Positions 23,281 to 30,873 of a stretch of DNA of 64,000 bases are shown in pieces. The position numbers were made by a program, and so were the translations under genes. The stretch comes from Microbispora siamensis (lineage in GTDB: Bacteria; Actinomycetota; Actinomycetes; Streptosporangiales; Streptosporangiaceae), in the NCBI RefSeq assembly GCF_016863095.1, contig NZ_BOOF01000031.1:1-64000 (forward strand). The letters run 5' to 3'. Numbering within the stretch: position 1 is the stretch's first letter; every line of letters starts with the position of its first letter. Below the pieces are notes generated by a model. That model saw only the letters and a program-made list of their open reading frames with translations, did not search any database and was not told where the DNA came from.

Positions 23281-24684
23281 ATGAAGAACAAGCTCGTCGC
23301 CCTCGGCGCCGCCGTACTCGCGGCCATCGCGTCGATCCTGGTCTCGGTCCAGCCCGCGTCCGCGGCCGTGGGCCTGCACGTCAGCGGCACCAAGATCGTC
23401 GAGGCCAACGGCCAGGAATTCATCATGCGGGGCGTCAACCACCCCCACGTCTGGTACACCGGCCAGACCGGTTCGTTCGCCGACATCAAGGCGCTCGGCG
23501 CCAACACCGTACGTGTCGTGCTGGGCAGCGGGAAGCGGTGGGGGCCGTCGAACGACGTCGCGAACGTGGTCTCGCTGTGCAAGCAGAACCGGCTGATCTG
23601 CGTGCTTGAGGTGCACGACACCACCGGGTACGGCGAGGAGGGCGCCGCCGCCTCACTGGACGAGGCGGTCGACTACTGGATCAGCCAGAAGAGCGCCCTG
23701 GTCGGCCAGGAGAACTACGTCGTCATCAACATCGGCAACGAGCCGATCGGCAACACCAACGCCGCCCAGTGGACCGACGCCACCGCGAACGCGATCAAGA
23801 AGATGCGCAGCAACGGCTTCGAGCATCTGCTGATGGTCGACGCGCCCAACTGGGGCCAGGACTGGCAGTACGTCATGCGCGACAACGCCCAGACGATCCT
23901 GGACGCCGACAGCCGGCACAACACCGTGCTGTCGATCCACATGTACGCCGTGTTCAACACCGCTTCCAGCATCGTCGACTACCTCAACCGGTTCCAGGCC
24001 AAGGGCTGGCCGCTGGTCATCGGCGAGTTCGGCTGGCAGTTCCAGTCCGGCGAGGTGGACCACGAGACGATCCTGTCCGAGGCGCAGTCGCGCGGCCTCG
24101 GCTGGATCGCCTGGTCGTGGAGCGGCAACAGCGACCCGATCCTGGACATGACGGTCAACTTCGACCCCAAGCAGCTCACCGCCTTCGGCACGAGGATCTT
24201 CAACGGCGCCAACGGCATCAAGGCGACCGCAAAGGAGGCGTCGATCTACAGCGGCAGCAGCCCCTCGCCGTCGCCCAGCGCCTCGCCGTCGAAGTCGCCG
24301 TCACCCACCCCGTCGCCGTCCCCCAGCCCGTCGGCTTCGCCCAGCCCGTCACCGTCGCCCAGCGCCTCGCCGTCGCCCAGGCCCGGCGGCTGCTCGGCCA
24401 CCTACAAGGTGGTCGGCCAGTGGGGCGGCGGTTTCCAGGGTGAGGTCGCGGTCACCGCGGGCGGCTCGGCGATCAAGGGCTGGACCGTGACGTGGACCTA
24501 CGCCGACGGCCAGACCGTCACCAACGCCTGGAACGCGACGGTCACCGGCAGCGGGGCCGGCGTCACCGCCCGCAACATGAGCTACAACGGCAGCCTCGGC
24601 GCCGGGGCCTCCACGACCTTCGGATTCCTCGGGTCGTGGAACGGCACCAACAGCGTTCCCACGCTGTCCTGCACCGCGAGCTGA
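23281..24684 (+). CDS. Secreted GH5 endo-beta-mannanase with CBM2
   Basis: A 467-residue secreted glycoside hydrolase. A Sec signal peptide (residues 1-28, ending QPASAA) is followed by a GH5 catalytic domain (about 29-325), a Ser/Pro linker of SPSPSP repeats (about 325-365) and a C-terminal cellulose-binding CBM2 starting CSATYKVVGQWGGGFQ. The acid/base is Glu154 (GNEPIGN) and the nucleophile Glu249 (IGEFGW). The start of the mature protein, HVSGTKIVEANGQEF, and VLEVHDTTGYGEE match actinomycete subfamily GH5_8 beta-mannanases, so mannan in plant cell walls is the likely substrate; cellulase activity is less likely. It is monocistronic, with a strong terminator directly downstream. Confidence 0.92.
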   Translation: MKNKLVALGAAVLAAIASILVSVQPASAAVGLHVSGTKIVEANGQEFIMRGVNHPHVWYTGQTGSFADIKALGANTVRVVLGSGKRWGPSNDVANVVSLCKQNRLICVLEVHDTTGYGEEGAAASLDEAVDYWISQKSALVGQENYVVINIGNEPIGNTNAAQWTDATANAIKKMRSNGFEHLLMVDAPNWGQDWQYVMRDNAQTILDADSRHNTVLSIHMYAVFNTASSIVDYLNRFQAKGWPLVIGEFGWQFQSGEVDHETILSEAQSRGLGWIAWSWSGNSDPILDMTVNFDPKQLTAFGTRIFNGANGIKATAKEASIYSGSSPSPSPSASPSKSPSPTPSPSPSPSASPSPSPSPSASPSPRPGGCSATYKVVGQWGGGFQGEVAVTAGGSAIKGWTVTWTYADGQTVTNAWNATVTGSGAGVTARNMSYNGSLGAGASTTFGFLGSWNGTNSVPTLSCTAS

Positions 24685-24698
24685 CCCAGAAGACGAGT

Positions 24699-24729
24699 GC
24701 GGGCCGGGTGCGACGCGCACCCGGCCCGC
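24699..24729 (+). terminator. Strong hairpin terminator after the mannanase gene
   Basis: GCGGGCCGGGTGCG and CGCACCCGGCCCGC form a perfect 14-bp stem with an ACG loop, starting 14 nt after the stop codon. Confidence 0.85.
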
Positions 24730-25040
24730 GGCCGTGCTCGCGTGAGCGGTCGCGTCGTCCGGGCCGGAGCCATCCGCCGCCCGTCGCACGGCCGCATCAG
24801 ATGACGTCCGAATCTCAAATCGGTTCGTCCCCCGCGACCTGCCGAAAGCGCCCACACCACCTCACGGCCGCGGATTTCCCCCGCATGGATTCGGCGGATA
24901 TGGGGAAGGTCTCCTCAATCCCTCGGAAGTGACACAGTTTGGCAACAAAGTCGCTTCAGTCGGGTATCGGGGCAGAGCGCTCCGGTACGACCGCCGCCCC
25001 GTGCGGCGGAGACCATCGGATCGAACGATACGGAGGAACG
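24730..25040. other. Gene-free region upstream of the surface protein
   Basis: No coding sequence is convincing here. The last 100 bases are relatively AT-rich and presumably hold the promoter of the gene at 25041, whose ribosome-binding site GGAGG is at 25032-25036. I see no clear promoter boxes or operator. Confidence 0.4.
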
Positions 25041-26129
25041 GTGAAGCCGACCAACCCCCACCGCCCGAAAGGACTGTTGTCCGGACCGGGCGGGCCGCGC
25101 CGGCGCATCTCCCAACCCATGATCCTCGCGACCGCGTTCGTGCTGACGGCGTCGGGCGGCGTCGGAGTGACGGCGGCTTCCGCCGCCACCCCCGTCACCC
25201 CGCCGGCCGACACCGCGGAGCCCGTCGTGACGGCCACCGTGACGATCACGCCGACGGCCGCCCTGACGGAGATCTCCACGGACTCCCCCACGGCGACGCC
25301 CACCACCGAGGTGCCCTTGGTGGGCCCGTTCCTCGGCGCGCTGCACGGCGAGGTGGTCGTGCCGACCAAGGACGGGTGCGGCACCGTCACGGTGTTCACC
25401 CAGACCGGGCAGGCCGTCGCCGTGGCGGACGACTCGATCACCGTTCGCAGCCAGGACGGCTTCGAGCGGTCGTACGCGATCGGCGACTCCACCCGGACGC
25501 TCACCGGGCGCCGGGGCGGCGAGATCCGGCAGGACGCCTGGATCTCCGTGATCGCGTCCGTCCAGCCCGGCACGCAGGCCCCCGCCCCCGAGAGCCCGGC
25601 TCCGGAGAGCCCGGCTCCGCCTCCGTCCACCACGCCGACCGTTCCCGAAACCACGCCGACCCCCTCGGAGAGCACGCCGACGCCTCCCGAAACCACGCCG
25701 ACTCCCCCGGAGGGCACGCCGACGCCTCCCGCCGAAAGCACCCCCGCTCCTCTTCCGAGTGACACCTCGACGACCCCCGCTCCCCCCGCCGAGACGAACT
25801 CCACTCCCCCGCAGACCCAGGAGACGACACCCGCCGCCCCTCAGGGGGAGACGGCGACGGCCGCCTACGTCTTCGACCTCTCGCGGCCGAGCAAGCGGCT
25901 GTGGTATCTCGGCAAGAGCTCGCCGTACTCGCTGAAGTGGCGCTCGGGGAAGCCCACCTGGCGCGCCCCTGAGCCCTGTCCGACGCCGACGGCCGTTCCC
26001 ACGGAACCGCCGGCCGCGACACCCGGCCCGGTCACGACCCCCACGGAGACCGCGCCTCCCACGGACAGCGCCGCACCCACCCCCGAGCCCACCGGCACGG
26101 ACACGCCGACCCCGACTCCCACGTCCTGA
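25041..26129 (+). CDS. Secreted Pro/Thr-rich protein with a small beta domain
   Basis: A 362-residue exported protein of unknown function. GTG 25041 follows GGAGG by four bases. After a basic N-terminus comes a hydrophobic export signal (about 20-46, ending AASAA). Residues of roughly 90-160 form a compact domain (GEVVVPTKDGCGTVTVFTQTG, SITVRSQDGFERSYAIGDST) resembling DUF5666-like beta domains. The rest is a long low-complexity stalk of TPTPPE and TPTPSE units, broken by a short conserved-looking segment LWYLGKSSPYSLKWRSGKPTW. No LPXTG sorting motif or second membrane anchor is visible, so it is probably released or loosely wall-associated. It ends at a terminator shared with the convergent gene. 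Confidence 0.75.
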   Translation: MKPTNPHRPKGLLSGPGGPRRRISQPMILATAFVLTASGGVGVTAASAATPVTPPADTAEPVVTATVTITPTAALTEISTDSPTATPTTEVPLVGPFLGALHGEVVVPTKDGCGTVTVFTQTGQAVAVADDSITVRSQDGFERSYAIGDSTRTLTGRRGGEIRQDAWISVIASVQPGTQAPAPESPAPESPAPPPSTTPTVPETTPTPSESTPTPPETTPTPPEGTPTPPAESTPAPLPSDTSTTPAPPAETNSTPPQTQETTPAAPQGETATAAYVFDLSRPSKRLWYLGKSSPYSLKWRSGKPTWRAPEPCPTPTAVPTEPPAATPGPVTTPTETAPPTDSAAPTPEPTGTDTPTPTPTS

Positions 26130-26136
26130 TCGATCG

Positions 26137-26173
26137 CAGGCCGGCCCTCGCCCCCTCGGCGAGGGCCGGCCTG
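26137..26173. terminator. Bidirectional terminator
   Basis: A perfect 16-bp stem (26137-26152 with 26158-26173; arm begins CAGGCCGG) with a CCCTC loop lies exactly between two convergent stop codons. It can serve both genes. Confidence 0.9.
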
Positions 26174-26527
26174 TCACTGCTCCAGGCGGACGGTGACGGT
26201 CACGCGGCCCGCTTCGTCGCGTCTGGCGACGGCATGTCCGGTGCGCTCGACCCCGTCCAGTTGCAGCGATATCGGGCCGCCCTCGCCCAGGAAGTTGCGC
26301 CACCACGTCTTGGCGTCGGGGAGCTGGACGCCGATCGTGACGGTGTCACCCGCGCGCCGGAAGGCGACGGGCGTGCTGAAGGTGCGTCCCGAGCGGCGTC
26401 CCGTGTAGGTGACGACGGTGAGTCGCCTGCTGATCAGCCCGCCCCACCGGGGAGACGCGCGCAACGTCAGGACGCAGGAGTTGAAACGGTCGATCGCTCG
26501 CCTCGGAAGCGGCCTCCGGTATCGCAC
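26174..26527 (-). CDS. Deazaflavin-dependent nitroreductase family protein
   Basis: A 117-residue split-barrel protein of the deazaflavin (F420)-dependent nitroreductase/oxidoreductase family. Visible features are LTVVTYTGRRSG, TPVAFRRAGDTVTIG and WWRNFL, the pattern of the F420-binding fold. It would use reduced F420 or a related flavin to reduce quinones or nitro compounds; the substrate is unknown. GTG 26527 is preceded by GGAGG at the right distance; an ATG at 26563 lacks one. The gene is divergent from a TetR gene with a perfect dyad between them, so the TetR protein probably represses it. It is short compared with the 130-150 residues common in this family. Confidence 0.8.
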   Translation of the reverse strand: MRYRRPLPRRAIDRFNSCVLTLRASPRWGGLISRRLTVVTYTGRRSGRTFSTPVAFRRAGDTVTIGVQLPDAKTWWRNFLGEGGPISLQLDGVERTGHAVARRDEAGRVTVTVRLEQ

Positions 26528-26572
26528 AGAACCTCCATCACTAAGGGTGTCTCTCGCCGCCAACGTAACCTG

Positions 26573-26598
26573 CTAAGTGGAGACCCTTGTCCACTTAG
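26573..26598. promoter_or_regulatory. TetR operator between reductase and regulator
   Basis: CTAAGTGGA (26573-26581) and TCCACTTAG (26590-26598) form a perfect 9-bp inverted repeat with an 8-bp spacer, 16 bp before the TetR start. A related half-site CTAAGGGTG begins at 26541. Confidence 0.75.
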
Positions 26599-26613
26599 TC
26601 CGAAGTGAGAAAC

Positions 26614-27354
26614 ATGAGCGCTGAGGCATCTCGGATGCCGGCCGAGGGGGCCGTGGGACTGCGCGCCGACGCCCGGCAGAATCGCGACCGCATCGTCGAG
26701 GTCGCCCGCCGGTTGTTCGCCGACCGCGGTCTCGACGTGCCGATGGCCGCGATCGCCCGGCACGCCGGTGTAGGGGTCGCGACGCTCTACCGCCGCTTCC
26801 CCACCAAGGAAGCGCTGGTCACCGAGGTGTTCGCCGATCAGTTCGAGGCGTGCGTGTCGGTCGTCGACGACGCGCTGGCCGATCCTGACCCGTGGCGCGG
26901 GTTCTGTACGGCCATCGAAAAGATCTGCGGCATGCAGGCCGCCGACCGCGGCTTCGGCACGGCCTTCGTCGCGGCGTTCCCCGAGGCGGTCGAGATAGAG
27001 CGGGAGCGCGACCGCGCCATACAGGCCTTCGCCGAGTTGACGCGACGCGCCAAGGCGGCCGGGCGGCTGCGTGCCGACTTCTCGCCGGACGACCTCGCCC
27101 TGCTGCTCATGGCCAACTGCGGCGTCGTCGCCGGCTCCGCAGGGGAGGCCGGGGTCGCGTCCCGGCGACTCGTGGCCTACCTGCTCGGCTCCTTCCGCGC
27201 CGAACAGGCCGACCCCCTCCCGCCGCCCGCCCGGCTCAGCCTGCACGACGTCCTGGACTCACCCACCTCCGCCACTCGTCCCGTACGGCGGGCCGGCGCC
27301 GGGCCGACCGCGCATCAAGGAACCACGGCGCCTCAAGGAACCGGTGACCGCTGA
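26614..27354 (+). CDS. TetR/AcrR family transcriptional regulator
   Basis: A 246-residue TetR-family repressor. The DNA-binding domain is near residues 15-65 (NRDRIVEVARRLFADRGL, then HAGVGVATLYRRFPTKEAL); the rest is a helical ligand-binding and dimerisation domain with a disordered Pro/Gly/Thr tail of about 40 residues. ATG 26614 is preferred; a GTG three codons earlier is possible. It faces the deazaflavin reductase across a perfect dyad, which suggests autoregulation and control of that gene. The MATE exporter gene 123 bp downstream in the same direction may also be a target. Ligand unknown. Confidence 0.9.
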   Translation: MSAEASRMPAEGAVGLRADARQNRDRIVEVARRLFADRGLDVPMAAIARHAGVGVATLYRRFPTKEALVTEVFADQFEACVSVVDDALADPDPWRGFCTAIEKICGMQAADRGFGTAFVAAFPEAVEIERERDRAIQAFAELTRRAKAAGRLRADFSPDDLALLLMANCGVVAGSAGEAGVASRRLVAYLLGSFRAEQADPLPPPARLSLHDVLDSPTSATRPVRRAGAGPTAHQGTTAPQGTGDR

Positions 27355-27477
27355 CCGCAGCCGGGAAGCTTGTTGCGAACTATTGGCAATAGCAAGACAA
27401 TTGCGTTCCTGCCGCCCGATGTCGCGGCGGGCCGATACGGCTCGCCGGGCGTCGGCCGGCCCCTTCTGGAGGAACGC

Positions 27478-28788
27478 ATGGGTGAGCACGTGGGCCGGGC
27501 CCCGCTGCGTCAGATACTCGCGCTCGCCGTGCCCGCGCTCGGGGTTCTGGCCGCCGAGCCGCTCTATCTGCTCGTCAACACGGCCATGGTGGGCCACCTC
27601 GGCGCGGTGCCGCTCGCGGGGCTGTCGGTCGGCGGGATCGTGCTGGCGCAGATCTCCTCCCAGATGACGTTCCTGGCCTTCGGCACGACCGCCCGCGCGG
27701 CCCGGCTGCACGGCGCGGGCCGCAGGGCCGACGCCGTGGCCGAGGGGGTGCAGGCGACCTGGCTCGCCGCGATCGCAGGACTGGTGATCACGGTGGCGGG
27801 ACAGTTGCTCGCCGTGCCGGTCGCCGGTCTGCTCACCGGTGACGGCCGGGTCGCCGACGCGGCGGTGAGCTGGCTCAGGATCGCCCTGCTCGGCGCTCCG
27901 CTGATCCTGATCACCATGGCCGGGAACGGCTGGATGCGCGGCGTGCAGGACATGCGGCGCCCGCTGCGCTACGTGCTCGCAGGCAACGTCGTCTCCACCG
28001 CGCTGTGCCCGGTGCTGGTGTACGGGCTCGGCTGGGGGATCGACGGCTCGGCGGTCGCCAACGTGGCCGGGCAACTGATCTCCGCGGCTCTGTTCGTACG
28101 GGCGCTGCGGGCCGAGGGCGTGCCGCTCGCTCCGGTTCCGGCCGCGATGCGCGCCCAACTCGGCCTGGCGCGCGACCTGGTGCTGCTCGGCCTGGCCTTC
28201 CAGGCGTGCTGGGTGTCGGCGACCGCGGTCGCCGCCCACACCTCCGCCGCGGCCGCCGGCGCCCACCAGGTGGTGTTCCAGCTGTGGATGTTCCTGGCCT
28301 TCGTCCTCGACGCGCTGGCCATCGCCGCCCAGGCGCTGGTCGGGGCCGCGCTCGGCGCGAACGACGCGGACCGCGCGCGCCGCCTGGCCTGGCAGGTGAC
28401 CGGCTGCGGGCTGGTCTTCGGAACCCTGCTCGGCGTGGTGTTCGCGGCGCTGGCCGGTTTCCTCCCCCACGTGTTCACCACCGACGCGACGGTGCTGGCC
28501 GAGTTGCCCGGCGCCTGGTGGTTCTTCGTCGCGCTGCAGCCGATCGGCGGCGTCGTGTTCACGCTGGACGGAGTGCTGCTCGGCGCCGGGGACGCGGCAT
28601 ACCTGCGTACGGCGACGGCGAGCGGGGCGGTGCTGGGGTTCCTGCCGGTGGTGTGGGCCTCGCTGCGATTCGGCTGGGGTCTGGTGGGGATCTGGTCGGG
28701 GTTGTCGGCCTTCCTGCTGATCCGACTGATCACCGTGCTGGCCCGGCTGAGGTCGGGCCGCTGGGCCGTGGTCGGCGCCGTACGGTGA
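27478..28788 (+). CDS. MATE family efflux transporter (DinF-like)
   Basis: A 436-residue multidrug/toxic compound extrusion protein with 12 predicted helices in two homologous halves. It begins in the family manner with RQILALAVPALGVLAAEPLYLLVNTAMVGHLG and shows a second-half equivalent around AHQVVFQLWMFLAFVLDALAIAAQALVG. DinF-type MATE proteins export drugs or metabolites using H+ or Na+. ATG 27478 follows GGAGGA. The AT-rich leader carries a small dyad, CTATT-GGC-AATAG (27380-27392), which may be an operator. The preceding TetR gene is codirectional, and control by that repressor is plausible but unproven. Confidence 0.92.
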   Translation: MGEHVGRAPLRQILALAVPALGVLAAEPLYLLVNTAMVGHLGAVPLAGLSVGGIVLAQISSQMTFLAFGTTARAARLHGAGRRADAVAEGVQATWLAAIAGLVITVAGQLLAVPVAGLLTGDGRVADAAVSWLRIALLGAPLILITMAGNGWMRGVQDMRRPLRYVLAGNVVSTALCPVLVYGLGWGIDGSAVANVAGQLISAALFVRALRAEGVPLAPVPAAMRAQLGLARDLVLLGLAFQACWVSATAVAAHTSAAAAGAHQVVFQLWMFLAFVLDALAIAAQALVGAALGANDADRARRLAWQVTGCGLVFGTLLGVVFAALAGFLPHVFTTDATVLAELPGAWWFFVALQPIGGVVFTLDGVLLGAGDAAYLRTATASGAVLGFLPVVWASLRFGWGLVGIWSGLSAFLLIRLITVLARLRSGRWAVVGAVR

Positions 28789-28832
28789 TCCGGGCGCGAA
28801 CGGCCCGGTCTCCCGTCGACATGCCAGGGGTG

Positions 28833-29471
28833 TCAGCCGCGCGAGGACACGTCGGCGAAGTAGGCCCTCAGGAGCCTGCGCCCCTGCTCGATCATGGCGG
28901 GGTCGCCCTCCGGTGAGGCCGTGAAGGCGAGCTGGAGGGCGGCCGCCGTGGCCTGGATGGCCAGCCGCATCACGCGGTACGGATCGGGCAGCGGCGGCAG
29001 CCCGGCCTCGTCCAGCGCGAAGTGGTAGAGCCGCTCGGCCAGCACGTCCCCGCCCTCCTTCGCCTCGCCCGGAGGCAGGAACGTCGGCCCGCCCGGCCGG
29101 GTGTCGGCGAAGTCGACCACGGTGTAGCCGGGGACCGTCCTGCGCATCTCGACCGTCTCGAGCAGGACGAGCTCCGCCGCGCGCGGCCAGGTGAGCGCGC
29201 CCTCCGCGGCCTCCGCCGCCACTCGGCGGCGCAGCCGCACCAGCAGCAGCTCCAGGTTGCGCAGCGCCAGCTCGCGCAGCATGCCGGGCTTGCCGTCGAA
29301 GAACTGGTAGATGGTGCCGCTCGGCACTTCGGCCCGCCTGGCGACGTCGACGATGGTCAGCGCGTCGAGGCCCACCTCGTCCAGGAGACGGGCGCAGGCG
29401 TCGAGGATGCGCTCGACCCTGTCGATGCTGCGCTTCTGGACCGGCCGCCGCCGGACGCCGGGATTGTCCAC
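28833..29471 (-). CDS. TetR/AcrR family regulator of the galactoside operon
   Basis: A 212-residue TetR-type repressor. The N-terminal helix-turn-helix is seen at about residues 15-65 (VERILDACARLLDEVGLDALTIVDVARRAEVPSGTIYQFF, written here across the motif); the C-terminal two thirds is an effector domain with no obvious family assignment. The start is GTG 29471 with a poor ribosome-binding site, so it may be leaderless. It is divergent from the MFS gene that opens the galactoside operon, and the 76-bp gap holds repeated half-sites. Its position makes it the likely substrate-responsive repressor of that operon, an inference from context. LacI or ROK repressors would be more usual for such genes. 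Confidence 0.88.
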   Translation of the reverse strand: MDNPGVRRRPVQKRSIDRVERILDACARLLDEVGLDALTIVDVARRAEVPSGTIYQFFDGKPGMLRELALRNLELLLVRLRRRVAAEAAEGALTWPRAAELVLLETVEMRRTVPGYTVVDFADTRPGGPTFLPPGEAKEGGDVLAERLYHFALDEAGLPPLPDPYRVMRLAIQATAAALQLAFTASPEGDPAMIEQGRRLLRAYFADVSSRG

Positions 29472-29482
29472 CGATCAGTCTT

Positions 29483-29526
29483 AACATAACGCCCTGTCAT
29501 GTTCTAACGTGGCACCCTCTCATGTT
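29483..29526. promoter_or_regulatory. Repeated half-sites between TetR and MFS genes
   Basis: CCCTGTCATGTT (29492-29503) and CCCTCTCATGTT (29515-29526) are 12-bp direct repeats with one difference and a 23-bp period. AACAT (29483-29487) with ATGTT (29499-29503) also makes a dyad. These are candidate operators for the adjacent TetR. Confidence 0.5.
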
Positions 29527-29547
29527 TTGGAACCTCGAAGGAACCGC

Positions 29548-30873
29548 ATGGACGAGGTGCGCGTCACGCCCGTCGAACGGGTGACCACCGGATGGATGAC
29601 CCTGCTGGCGCTCGCCCAGATGGGCGTCATCATGGCGATGACCGTCGGCAACCAGATCCTGCTGCCCTCCCATGTGGCGCACATCGACCCGGCGCACAAG
29701 GAGGCGTCGCTGGCGACCGTGTTCGCCGTCGGCGCCGTCTGCACGATCATCGCCAACCCGCTGTTCGGCGCCATGTCCGACCGCACCCGTTCCCGGTTCG
29801 GCCGGCGCCGTCCGTGGATCGTGGGGGGAGCGCTGGTCTGCGCCGCGTCCCTGGTGTTCCTCGCCTGGCAGGAGTCGCTGGCCGGACTGGTCGTCGGCTG
29901 GGCGGTGGCCCAACTGGCGTTCACCGCCGCCCTGGCCGCGGCGATCGCCACCGTGCCCGACCAGGTGCCCGTCCGTCAGCGGGGCAAGGTGTCCGCGCTG
30001 GCGGGCGTGGGCCAGTTGACCGGGCCGCTGCTGGGCGGGGTCGTGGCCACCGTCCTGCTGACCGGCGCGAAGGCCGGATTCCTCTCGATGGCGGCGCTGA
30101 TCCTGCTGCTCGTGCTGCCGTTCGGCCTGTTCACCCGCGAACCCGCGGAAATGCCTGCCGCCGCCACCGCCGCGGTCACCGTCGGAACCACCGCGCGTGC
30201 CGCCGCACCCGTCGCCGCCGCCGCTGGCACGGCGGGGTCGCCGCCCTTCGACCTGCGGTCCTTCCTGCGCCGCCTGTGGGTGAGCCCGCGCAGGCATCCC
30301 GACTTCGCCTGGGCCTGGACGAGCCGGCTGATGATCACCCTCACGCTCGCGATGGCGATCGGCTACCTGCAGTACTACCTGCGGGACGCCGTCCACTACG
30401 AGCGGCTCTTCCCCGGTTCGACCGTCGAGCAGGGCGTCGTGGTCCTCGTGGCGGTGTTCACGCTGAGCAGCGTCGTGCCGACCCTGCTCGCGGGCTGGCT
30501 GTCCGACCGGTACGGCAGCCGCAGGCCCGCCGTCTTCGTCGGGGGCCTCACGATGGCCGCGTCGGGACTGGTGCTGACGATCCTGACGAGCTGGTCCGCC
30601 GCCATCGCGGCGTCCGTCCTGCTCGGCGCGGGCTACGGCATGTTCGCCGCCGTCGACCAGGCGATGGTCACCCAGTTGCTGCCCGCCGACGCCGACCGGG
30701 CCAAGGACCTCGGCATCGTGAGCCTGGCCAACTCCGCGTCCAACACGCTCGGCCCGGTGATCGCCGCACCCCTGGTCACCTCGGCCGGCGGTTACCCGCT
30801 CATGTACGGCGTGGCGGCGGGTTTCGCCACGCTCGGGGCCTGTCTGATCTGGAGGATCCGCGGTGTCCGCTGA
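29548..30873 (+). CDS. MFS/GPH-type sugar transporter
   Basis: A 441-residue transporter with 12 predicted helices split by a central Ala-rich loop (about 210-245). The cytoplasmic motif GAMSDRTRSRFGRRRPWIVGG is typical of MFS and glycoside-pentoside-hexuronide carriers. As first gene of an operon of galactosidases it probably brings in galactose-containing oligosaccharides by cation symport. ATG 29548 follows GAAGGA. Its last 11 bases overlap the GTG start of the next gene. Importing whole oligosaccharides fits the lack of signal peptides on the downstream hydrolases. The exact sugar cannot be told from sequence. Confidence 0.85.
   Translation: MDEVRVTPVERVTTGWMTLLALAQMGVIMAMTVGNQILLPSHVAHIDPAHKEASLATVFAVGAVCTIIANPLFGAMSDRTRSRFGRRRPWIVGGALVCAASLVFLAWQESLAGLVVGWAVAQLAFTAALAAAIATVPDQVPVRQRGKVSALAGVGQLTGPLLGGVVATVLLTGAKAGFLSMAALILLLVLPFGLFTREPAEMPAAATAAVTVGTTARAAAPVAAAAGTAGSPPFDLRSFLRRLWVSPRRHPDFAWAWTSRLMITLTLAMAIGYLQYYLRDAVHYERLFPGSTVEQGVVVLVAVFTLSSVVPTLLAGWLSDRYGSRRPAVFVGGLTMAASGLVLTILTSWSAAIAASVLLGAGYGMFAAVDQAMVTQLLPADADRAKDLGIVSLANSASNTLGPVIAAPLVTSAGGYPLMYGVAAGFATLGACLIWRIRGVR

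Noticed and set aside
24250-24385. Short tandem repeats in the mannanase gene, and similar ones at 25600-25760 and 49445-49545
   Set aside because: They are coding repeats for Ser/Pro/Thr linkers in secreted proteins, not CRISPR or satellite repeats.
27373-27405. AT-rich TTGC/GCAA words before the MATE gene as a Nur or Zur metalloregulator site
   Set aside because: The words do not form the required spaced inverted repeat; only the short CTATT-GGC-AATAG dyad is real.
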